Source: Pelargonium cotyledonis (Eukaryota > Streptophyta > Magnoliopsida > Geraniales > Geraniaceae). From it: a DNA stretch of 24,204 bases. The position numbers and the translations under genes are program-made. Below, piece by piece: positions 1 to 8,212 of this stretch (position 1 is its first letter; each line of letters begins with the position of its first letter). The stretch spans positions 1 through 24,204 of the forward strand of contig JAYMTA010000787.1 in NCBI GenBank assembly GCA_036897625.1, given 5' to 3'. The notes under the pieces are model-generated. The model did not search any database. It had not been told where the DNA came from and saw only the letters and a list, made by a program, of their open reading frames with translations.

Positions 1-233
1 TCGAATCCATGAGATCTGAACAAATGAAGCACAGAATCGTACCTCTGGATGTTGTTCTCGTCGAGACGGAGGTTTTTTGAGGCAGCAATGGCGGATGGTA
101 AGGGAATCCCGCATGAGTTCATCAGATATTGGACTGTGAATGAGGTTGTTGGTAATGGTGGCAATGAAGAAGAAGAAGAAGATAAATGATTTTGCATCAA
201 AAAGATGAGATTTTTGAAAGGAAATTTAGCCAT
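1..233 (-). CDS. mTERF family protein, copy 1 (5' part, runs off left edge)
   Basis: Read on the minus strand, an ATG at 233-231 opens a frame of 77 codons that stays open to the window edge. It begins MAKFPFKNLIFLMQ, continues with a Ser run, then VQYLMNSCGIPLPSAIAASK and YDSVLHLFRSHGF. These match copies 2-4 in this window almost residue for residue. mTERF proteins are helical-repeat nucleic-acid-binding proteins of mitochondria or plastids; the Ser-rich N-terminus fits an organelle targeting peptide (inference). No frame break is visible in the part shown, unlike copies 2 and 3, so this may be a working member. It is inverted relative to the other three. The start was chosen because all four copies align from this Met and there is no in-frame upstream ATG in copy 2. 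The C-terminal two thirds lies outside the window. Confidence 0.85.
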   Translation of the reverse strand, partial: MAKFPFKNLIFLMQNHLSSSSSSLPPLPTTSFTVQYLMNSCGIPLPSAIAASKNLRLDENNIQRYDSVLHLFRSHGF

Positions 234-354
234 TGTAGACGAAGAATCGCTAGAGGAAGAAACAAGGAAACAAAGTTATCAGTTGGAGAGGTGGTTGTTG
301 TTGGCTAATCTTAGGTTGAAATGGACGCACAAAACCAATATGTTTTTGCTGCCT
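234..354 (-). promoter_or_regulatory. 5' leader/proximal promoter of mTERF copy 1
   Basis: On the minus strand this stretch contains the block reading GCAGCAAAA, then TTGGTTTTGTGCGTCC, then CAACCTAAGATT. It is also found directly upstream of copy 2 (about 18088-18150) and copy 4 (about 23980-24045). Conservation of this non-coding block among the copies marks the duplicated unit as extending past the coding region. The transcription start was not located. Confidence 0.6.
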
Positions 355-357
355 TTA

Positions 358-775
358 GGGCTTGTTTGGTAACACTGCTCAAAAGCCAAAATCTCTTACA
401 AATCAAGTGAAATAGTGCCAAATAAGCAAATGACATAGACAAAAGCTAGACACATTGTTTGCTTTCAATTAGCTTTTGGATGACTTGTGTAATGATGATG
501 AAGTTGCAAGAAGCTACAAAAAATTGTTTTTACATGAGAAGTAGAGTGATAATTATTTACATTTCAATTATGTTCTCACTTGATGAGTTATAGTGAATTT
601 TTTATTTTTATAATCATGTATATTTTAGTCATTTCAAAAAATAATTTTGAATTATATTTTTTTTTATATTTTGATTTAAAAGAACTTCTCTTTACTTTTA
701 TTAGCAAATAATCGTAACTTTTAGAAGTTGTTAGAAACCACTTCTAGCTTTTAAAAAGTGTTACCAAACAAGCCC
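358..775. mobile_element. Tourist-like (PIF/Harbinger) MITE, 418 bp
   Basis: The element begins GGGCTTGTTTGGTAACACT (358-376) and ends with its exact reverse complement (757-775), a perfect 19-bp terminal inverted repeat. Similarity continues weakly inward. It is flanked by a 3-bp target-site duplication, TTA at 355-357 and 776-778. A TTA/TAA duplication and GGGCTTGTTTGG-type ends are characteristic of Tourist MITEs. The interior is AT-rich with no coding capacity. The related sequence upstream of copy 2 (18092-18098) runs uninterrupted through the equivalent position, giving a paralogous empty site. The insertion separates copy 1 from its distal promoter. Confidence 0.9.
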
Positions 776-830
776 TTAACCCCTTCTAGTTCTAGTCTAG
801 GGTTTCGCCATCTCCTCAGTTAATATAATG
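776..830 (-). promoter_or_regulatory. Distal mTERF promoter block displaced by the MITE, with telo-box-like motif
   Basis: On the minus strand this reads GATGGCGAAACCCTAG followed by a short AGAACTAG insertion and AAGGGGTT. It corresponds to GATGGCAAAACCCTAGAAG upstream of copies 2 and 3. The AAACCCTA motif is at 798-805. The block would have been adjacent to the copy 1 leader before the MITE inserted. AAACCCTA is a known telo-box, common near start sites of plant genes for organelle and translation functions; activity here is inferred. Confidence 0.5.
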
Positions 831-973
831 TCCGTTTTGTCCTCAACCTATCCTTCTTCTTTTAAATTTGTACCCAATATGATTAATGTTATAAACTAGT
901 TTAACACCCGCGCATCGCACGAGTATATTTAACGAATTTAATAATTAATAAATTTTAACAAACACATTCCACA

Positions 974-1490
974 TTTTTTTTTCCAGAATAAGCTCTTTTT
1001 ATTAATTCAAATTAGAAATTAACAGAGCGAAAATTAAAGATGGGGACTGAGAACCAACCCACTCATCAACACCGGACAAGGACATCGAGGATCTAGCTAG
1101 AGCATGGGCCACACGGTTCACAGACCGGTAAACAAAACTAGAATCAACACATTAAAAACTATTTGTTAACGTAACTATATCATAAATAATGAGACCAAAT
1201 GCATTGGAAACCTCCCCTTCAGTCTGTACTGAGTTAATGACCACTTGAGAATCTGATTCAACTGTGAAATTATCTCAACCACGAGTCTTTGTCCAACTAA
1301 GAGCTTCATGAATAGAGATGGCCTCCACCATGCTAGCCTCACCACCACCCACCCATCCCAATCTACCACCTCCTGTCACCTACCCCAAGTGGTCACGAAT
1401 GACCTAACCTGCACCACATCGGCCTTTGCTAGAGAAAATTGTGGCATCCACATTAAATTTAAGTCTGCCCCTTGGTGGACAACACCATTA
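974..1490 (-). mobile_element. Decayed LINE 3' end with RNase H (RVT_3) domain
   Basis: Translated on the minus strand from about 1480 down to 1040, one frame gives a recognisable plant LINE RNase H-like domain. Pieces in order: RLKFNVDAT, then VIRD, then EASMVEAISIHEALSW, then FTVESDSQVVINSVQ, then FGLIIYDIV, then VYRSVNRVAHALARS, then DEWVGSQSP. It is interrupted by four stops (TAG, TAG, TGA, TAA). A T run at 974-982 on the plus strand fits the element's poly(A) tail. The reverse transcriptase and endonuclease portions are absent, as expected of a 5'-truncated copy. This is a dead fragment, not a host gene. Confidence 0.85.
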
Positions 1491-1548
1491 GTTTAACAAA
1501 CACATTTAATTAGTTTTGTATAATAAATCAAAATAATTGGAATAATGG

Positions 1549-1567
1549 TATATATATATATATATAT
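1549..1567. repeat. (TA)n microsatellite
   Basis: About nine consecutive TA units in an AT-rich spacer. Nothing else recognisable lies between 1500 and 1750. Confidence 0.95.
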
Positions 1568-1757
1568 TTCTAAAATCAAACTTTTATTATAACTTTAATT
1601 TTCTATTTATTATGATTTACTTACTTTATTCTACGTTTGAATTAATTTTATAATTATGTAAAAATATGTGTCAAAACTAAAAAGTCATTGACATGACGCT
1701 CTAATACGCATTATAAATCTGTTTTTTTTGTCCAGCTTTTATAGTATGTATAGATAT

Positions 1758-2223
1758 GGTTAAATGGTTCAACATCTCTTGAATTTGTTTAAATTTTAAA
1801 GTTGACTCTTATTTAGAGTTTTCATTGTTTATGATTCCCGAACTTTTATTTTCTTTTTTTAAATTCCAACCATGGTATCTACTACAACATGTTCAAAACC
1901 TACATGATATCAATGGTTGCCACGTTACACTGATGACTCAAACTAACATACCACGTCACACATCCAAGTGCTTTTTTGTTGAGTTTAAACAAAGTGGTAA
2001 TAATGTGAATTGGCATAGTCAAACCAATTGATGTGGCACGTGAATTTGAGTCAGCAATGTGATGTGGCAACTATTGATGACATGTAAGTTTGAATCCGCT
2101 ATAACAGATATTGAGAATCAGATTAAATAAAAATTGAAAGTTCGGGTACTAAAATAATTGAAAACCCAAATTAAGAGTTAAATCTAAAAGTTGAACAAGT
2201 CGAAGGGTCTCAAACATTAACCC
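1758..2223. mobile_element. Non-coding element with long degenerate inverted repeats (MULE-like or foldback MITE)
   Basis: The first roughly 95 bases (1758-1852) and the last roughly 90 (2135-2223) are imperfect inverted copies. Left-arm landmarks GACTCTTA, GAGTTTTCA and CCCGAACTTT reappear on the opposite strand of the right arm as AACTCTTA, GGGTTTTCA and CCCGAACTTT, in the same order and spacing. The interior (about 1853-2134) has no ORF of family character. Long terminal inverted repeats with no gene suggest a Mutator-like or foldback MITE. No target-site duplication could be recognised, so the ends are approximate and the superfamily is a guess. Confidence 0.5.
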
Positions 2224-2530
2224 TTACCAAACAAACAATTCAAACTCTTTGGAGAGAAATGAGATACTAACGGACACTTTTTCAAAAAAATTTAGAAAAA
2301 AACAGGCTCGGATTTGCTACGGTGACTCGTTTGTTCCTTTCCGAACCTTTCAAATTTTCACTTATTTACAAATACACCCCTATCGCTCTCCATTTGCCTT
2401 CTCGTTTCGAGCCTCCGATTCCGACACAAGCAAGCACACACTTCACAGAATCACAGTCCTCACAAAAAAAGGCGTCATCCAGAGGTTCTAGATAGGGAAA
2501 TAGGGTTAGGGTTTTAGCTCAGAGACGACC
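2224..2530 (+). promoter_or_regulatory. SGO proximal promoter and 5' UTR
   Basis: Between the inverted-repeat element and the SGO start codon lies a pyrimidine- and CA-rich stretch typical of a plant 5' UTR. It carries a double telo-box on the minus strand (TAGGGTTAGGGTTTT at 2501-2515), 16 bases before the ATG. A single AACGG core (2269-2273) could be half of an M-phase-specific activator element; that is weak. The transcription start and TATA box were not identified. Confidence 0.45.
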
Positions 2531-5500
2531 ATGGAGTGTATCTTCGTTCGCGATTCCGAGAATTGCGGTGTTAGAGGTACTCTTTTCTTCTGCCCTAACT
2601 TCGATTTCCATATCTTGGTCTGTCAAGTTCCGTCGATTGTTCATTTTTCGCTTTGCTGTGTTTCGTTGCCTATGCTAGCTGTTTTGATTGCTTTTAGTGC
2701 GTTCGAGGCTTGCACAGTACTGTTTTTTTGTATGATTTCATGTTTGAATTTATGATTTTGTGCTGGAACCGCATGCCTCAAATGCGTTTCATCGAATTGA
2801 AATTGTGAAACTTTGTGGTAGTTTTTGTGTGGTCACATGATTTGGATTATTTTTTGGTGTATTAGGTGTTGAATTCTTGTATTTTTGCTGTAGTTGGTTT
2901 GCAGGTTTAGGGTTGGCTGAATAATAGCTCAGAAATGGGAATTCTGATAGGGTTTATAGGGTTGAGGATAATTGGAGTGAGGAGAATTGGGAAATTTTCA
3001 TTCTAGTACTTGGGGAAATCACATGAATGATTGATGAAAAGAAGACATTACCTGTTTGTGTCACTGATAAGTCGGTAGAAAATGTAATATATTTTTTTTG
3101 AAATTGGTCTCCTCTAAACTTAACTAACATTACTAAATGGTTTAAATTATTCTGCATTAAGAGATGGTGAATTATGTTTTCTTTATTTGGTTGAGTAGTT
3201 TTTACAGGCTTAGAGTTTTTTTCAGATGGCTGAAAATGTTGTCATGGATTTCAGATAACAAAACAAAAGGAGATAAAATGGATTTGGGATCTTCAATGGG
3301 TAGTGGTCCAAGGAAAAGGCTTGCAGACATAAGCAACTTGCCACAAGAATCTAAACCCACAAGCCAACATGAAAACTTGAAGTCGTCTTCACTTACAACA
3401 AATCAATACATCGAGCAGCTCCGCAAGGTGTATTTCTAGTGAGTTCAATGTAGTTGGTGCATGTTTAAATCTACTTGGTTCTTGTTGATATGTGTTTAGG
3501 CTAATGGGAGTGTTTTAAATATGTGATCCAGGAAAACATTGCACTGATGAAAGTTGTAGCAGAAAGAAAGTATCCTTTATGCCTTTTCGGTTTACTTTTG
3601 TTTTTGTTCGCGTCAATATTCAATTGTTTGGCTTTTTCTTGTTACCTCCTTAACCTTGGTTGACAGTAAAGTCATTGAACTGAGTGGACTTGAGCTACAG
3701 AAATTGAGAATCAATGTGCAGAGACTGAAGCAACAAAATGTACAACTTGCCCAAGCAAACAATCAGATGTCGGCGGTATATTTTCACGATTTTCATTTAT
3801 CACTTTTCAACTTCATCTGGTTGCTTGGTTGCTTTTTATAGGCTTTCTTATGATAATTTTATGTATTTTCCTGAGACTGATTCTGTTTTTAATGTCGCAG
3901 GAACTTAATTCAGGCAAAGACAAGGTATGCTTGGATGGTTATATGAGTTTCTAGAATTGACTACTGCATGATCTATTGTGATATACTGCTAACAATTTGT
4001 GTCCGTCCATTATCAGCAAAAGGCACTGCACCATGAGCTTGGGTGCAAAAATGCTTTACTCCATGCAATAAAATTAGAGCTGGAGGTCAGTATATCCTAT
4101 TCTTCTTTTCACACAAGTTTTTTATTTTTATATTTATTTTATATTTCAAACTAGATTATCCAGCTGACTTATAGATCCATTTTGTGTGTCCAGGAGAAAA
4201 CCAATTTGATTATGTCTCAAATTACTGGAAAGGAGGTATCTAAGCAAATTACTTTAATGGTTCTTTTCCTTTGTTGTTTTCAATGTCTGGCTTTGGTTTT
4301 CATTCATGTATTATTTTCATTATTCTTAATTAGTCGAAGGTAGAAATGGACAAGTGTGAGGATGCTAGGGAATCCTCTCAAGTAAATAATGGGGACGACA
4401 AGCCTTGTATGACCAAAAAGAGGAGACAATCTAAGAAACCATGTAAGTCATATACTTATTTGAAAATTTTCAATCTCATTTTCGCCTTGCCATGGGAGCC
4501 ATGTCTCATATAATCTGCTTGCCGCCTTAGATCCTGCTGCTTCAAAGCCAGTTGAAAGATATGAGAAGATTGATAATGAAAGGTTTGCACTTGTTTTATA
4601 GCTTTTTACTCGGTTAATTTTATGAACTTTGAAGCCTCCACAAATTTATCAAAACATAAGAAACTTGCACCCGCTCCATGTCTTTTGTCAGGCATTCTTT
4701 GAGAAGATCTAAAAGATTTAAATCAGAAGAAGCAGATCCACCTGAAGTACTGCTTGAAGAATCAGAACTAGATTTGGGCCCAACTGTTGTTAAACCACTT
4801 AAAGCTAACAAGAGGTCTAATGCAAGTTTGTAGTCTTTTATAAGTTTTATTTCTTTATAAGTGACTTTATTTTGATATTTTGGGAAAATATTATATTCAT
4901 GCCAAGAAAACTGATGTGTTTTTCTAACATGCTTTGTTTGAAAGGCAATCTGAAAGGCTTAAATGTGGTGAGCCGGAACCATCTGGTCACTTGCCTGAGA
5001 TAGATGATGCCAAACCAATTGAAGCCGAAGAGAAGGTTGACAACAAGAGGTTTGTCTGGTTTCTTTAGCACTTTATCCTAGTAAAATTTGCAAGTGGCAT
5101 GATATTTCTGGCTTTTTCTACAATTAGGTTAGAGAAACAGAGGAAACTTAAATTTAGCCCCTAATTTTGTAACAGGCCATCTTTAAGGAGGAAATCTATG
5201 AGGTTTAAATCCGAAGAACCAGAAGTCGCTGACACTGTGTCTGAAGACCCAGTACCAGCTCTAGGCATACACTGCTCAACTAATGTTAAACCACTCATAG
5301 CTAAACAGAACAAGAGGTCTTTCTGTCTTGCATATGTTTATATCGCTATTTGGAATTGAACGTATTGTTACTGATGTTATTTTTTCTACTTTTCTTAAAT
5401 AATGTACAAGTACAAAAGATAAGTGACTCGTGTTCTCTCATGTTTCCCTAACAGGCATTCTACAAAGAAGCAACCAGTGAAGGCGAAGTCTGGAGAGTGT

Positions 5501-5731
5501 GAACCAACCGAGGACTTATATGTGATGGACAAAGCCGAATTTCATCTGGAACATAAAAGTATTCCAACATCATCAGTAAAGAAGGAAGATGAAGAAAGAA
5601 ATAGCACTGGTAGTGATAAAGCTCGGGAACTTGCTCGGCCATCCGTTGGAAGGCCCTTGCGACAATCAGTTGCAAAAATTCAATCTTTCAAGGAGGTGCC
5701 TCTTAATGTGAAAATGCGCAGACCCGGGTGA
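2531..5731 (+). CDS. SGO1: Shugoshin, 13 coding exons, predicted 435 aa
   Basis: Shugoshin recruits PP2A to centromeres and protects cohesin from separase in meiosis. Exons read from GT-AG sites with continuous frame: 2531-2576, 3255-3427, 3532-3569, 3667-3775, 3901-3924, 4017-4085, 4194-4235, 4334-4442, 4531-4582, 4692-4814, 4945-5049, 5176-5316, 5455-5731 (1308 nt with stop). The N-terminal part (about residues 65-165) is a coiled coil with family motifs ENIALMKVVAERNKVIELSG, LAQANNQM and HHELGCKNALL. The C-terminus has the basic Shugoshin_C motif, VGRPLRQSVAKIQSFKE (from about residue 408) and KMRRPG. Length is in the usual plant range. The start fits family N-termini, with exon 1 giving MECIFVRDSENCGVR and codon 16 split across intron 1. 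SGO1 versus SGO2 is not settled. The reading frame is intact. Confidence 0.9.
4692..5731 (+). other. SGO repeated phase-2 exon module (exons 10-13)
   Basis: Exons 10, 11, 12 and 13 all begin inside a codon split AG|G (Arg). They open with similar peptides: RHSLRRSKRFKSEE, RQSERLKCGEPEP, RPSLRRKSMRFKSEEPE and RHSTKKQPVKAKSGECEP. Exons 9-12 end in matching forms (DNER, KANKR, VDNKR, KQNKR). Exons 10-12 are symmetric (phase 2 on both sides), so gain or loss of one keeps the frame. This fits internal exon duplication in the basic, disordered half of the protein. Repeated R-x-S-R/K-R segments also occur in Arabidopsis SGO1 (from memory). Confidence 0.7.
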
Positions 5732-6230
5732 GTCATTTTTTGTTTTCAATTTAACCTGGCAATGTACTAGAGGATAGAAGTAGAAGAACATAAAAGCTGC
5801 TGTCCTTGCTCTTCCTCTGCTAAAATAGATATCTGGTTGGAGAACCTGCTGCTGAAAATCACTGTAAAAGCTGTAACCTAGATTCGTTTTTTTTTTCTTT
5901 CCGTTTATCAAAGCATACTTGAAAATTTGGGGATTTTTTAGTTAGTGTTAGTTGCGACTGGATTAGTTGCAATGTATGATCATTATAAGGCTAGGTCCGT
6001 ATTGAACAATTTGTGAATCTTCCAGTTATTTTTAGCCTCAGTGCCTCTGTATTCATGTTCCAAGAAATGACAAAGCTATTCTCATGTTCAAAAAGTGTCC
6101 TTTTGTTTTTGATACACAATAGGGGGTAGTTTCAAATACTATAGATATCATTCAACTTTCATTACGAAATCATAGTTATAAGAAATTGCAGGTTGCAGAC
6201 GGCTAGTTTGTTGCACACGTTTCCGTATAA
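5732..6230. other. SGO 3' flank; no gene seen
   Basis: This presumably includes the SGO 3' UTR, but no clear AATAAA signal was found. Short ORFs here show no family character or codon pattern. Confidence 0.4.
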
Positions 6231-6790
6231 CACAGGCGCACGATGATGACAGATGAAAAATTATACAATACTAACCATTGTTTTATTTACAATATTTAAA
6301 ATGATAAAACATAGCATTTATTTTGAAACGGAGAAAGTATTATTTTTTAATAATCCATGTTTAATTCTCATATTATAAAGTATTCTTACATGAACCCTTT
6401 TGTACATATAAGATTAATTATATGTGTTCGATATGGAATGAGTAATGTAACAAGAATAGTTATATGATCTCTTCTAATTTTGTTTCACCCATTCTATTGA
6501 TATGTCAAGATTTAAATTTATGAATTTTAGAATGTGTTGATGAAATTGTTGTGATGCCTACTTGAATTAAAATACACTTGGATAGAACATTATATAAAGA
6601 CTGTGGTAGTGGTAGTGGTACTATTGATAAATTTGATATAATTTTGAGAATCCGAAAAGAAACATAAAATGCACCAAGCGGAAATAAAAAGTATTTTCTA
6701 ATCATTCATAAAAGTCAATTTTTTTGGTACAGTGACCAATACAAAGCACTTCTTACTTATTGTTCGGTTTCATAATAAGTGTCGTTTTCA
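6231..6790. repeat. Two degenerate Stowaway-like ends in AT-rich spacer
   Basis: On the minus strand, 6346-6320 reads TACTTTCTCCGTTTCAAAAT. On the plus strand, 6757-6785 reads approximately TACTTATTGTTCGGTTTCAT followed by AATAAGTG. Both resemble the CTCCGTTTCAAAATAA-type ends of plant Stowaway/mariner MITEs. They face away from each other, so they look like remnants of two elements rather than one intact copy. The partner ends were not found. Confidence 0.3.
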
Positions 6791-7996
6791 AAGAAAAATC
6801 ACATAAATTAAGAAGATATAGAAAAATTCTCCTACCTTGCATGTGTAAAACAAAAATCTAAACTAAATTGCACAAATTTGTGTCATATTGCACAAACCTT
6901 ATACCATGAATGAAAAATATAAAAACAAGGCAAAAGTTAGATAACAAAACAAAGCAATACAAAGAGCACCAACCATTTTCCTCCATCTCCCCCTCCTCCC
7001 AAGCTCAATTGCAAAATCAAGAAAAATGGAGGATCAATGTATTGGATGGGCACACTTTTGCCAAGAAGAGGTGTGAGTGTGTTGCTTACTATTTTTTAAG
7101 TTTTGATCAAATTGGGTTCTCTAGTTGCATTATTTTTTGGTGTGTATAGTCTATAATGTGGATCCATTGGCTTGTAGCCTTGTAGGGAATGGAGGAGTTG
7201 ATGCCCTCTCTTGTGTACACAACTCTAGAGGTTGAGTCAACAAAAAGAGGAGATATATAGAGAGAAGAGAGCTTGAAATGATGCAAATGAAAGATCTCTT
7301 GAGCTAGGCAATCAAGGAGAGAGATGAAGCACAAGTGCAATGCAAGACTCCAATAACAGTTGCTACAAAACCAACATCAAGAAATGGTTCAAAAAGACCA
7401 AGAAACCTCTCCACAATCTAGGCTTATACAGTACTGAAGATGAAGGAAAAAAAAGGGAGCCACCGTTTCAAACACAAAACCATTGTCTCCAATGCACGAG
7501 ACTTCCGTTGTTGTAACTGTTATGAGTTGACATGTCGACATGTCCTCAATAACAATCGTATCACGTGTCATGACTTCAATTCACAACCACTCTTATTGAA
7601 GTTATTTTGAAATACGTACCCATATAAATATAAGATGAAAGACATAATAAATAATAACTCAAATTACATTTTACTAATAACTTCACATTCTTATTTCACA
7701 TCCTTAATTTTGAGTAACTCAATCATTCTCAACATTTACACACTTCAGCTTTTAGTGATAAAATCACATTTTTTTAAAAAAAAATTTGAAAAATGGGGTT
7801 TGAATGATTCAATCTTACTTTTGCCAAAATAAAAAATTAGCGGTAGAAATTTACTAATAAAGTGACTCATGAATGAACAGACTAAAAGCAAGTTTGAGCT
7901 AAAAAGAAAAAAAAGGAAGATTCTTCAAAATTTTATGGTAGTGGGATTGGCCACTGAACCAACCCACCAAAACCCAGAGAGAAGAAGCAATCGAAT
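6791..7996. other. Intergenic region upstream of PU1; no gene seen
   Basis: There is no credible coding region on either strand. Features noticed: a perfect 16-bp palindrome (GACATGTCGACATGTC, 7529-7544), an ABRE/G-box-like CACGTGTC (7562-7569), and an AACCAACCCACC stretch shortly before the PU1 start (about 7959-7970). The distal part (7000-7420) is less AT-biased and could be an unrecognised repeat. The PU1 promoter must lie in the last few hundred bases. Confidence 0.4.
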
Positions 7997-8212
7997 ATGT
8001 CAATTTTAACAGTTTCTTCACCATTTTCTCTTACCTCCAACAACAATGCTTCCAGTTCCATTTCTCTTTTACATCATCGCTCTCCCTTTCTCTTACGGCG
8101 TCGTTTTGACTCCCATACAAAACCTCGCCTTTCTGTCCATTCCAGACCCATTCGCAGAGACCCAATTCATTGCTCATCCTCCACTTCCATGCCCACTTCT
8201 TCTTCTTCGCAG
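7997..8212 (+). other. PU1: PU1 exon 1: chloroplast transit peptide
   Basis: The first 72 residues are rich in Ser, Arg and Pro and poor in acidic residues (for example [14 protein letters not shown], then [12 protein letters not shown], then [14 protein letters not shown]). Conserved enzyme sequence begins at once in exon 2 ([20 protein letters not shown]). This is the expected layout for a plastid-targeted precursor. The cleavage site is not predicted. Confidence 0.8.

Noticed and set aside
5460..5911. Minus-strand open frames overlapping SGO exon 13 and its 3' flank
   Set aside because: Shadows of the SGO coding strand and of AT-rich 3' sequence.
7107..7340. 77-codon minus-strand open frame upstream of PU1
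   Set aside because: No recognisable family, no homologue in the window, and base composition like the surrounding spacer.
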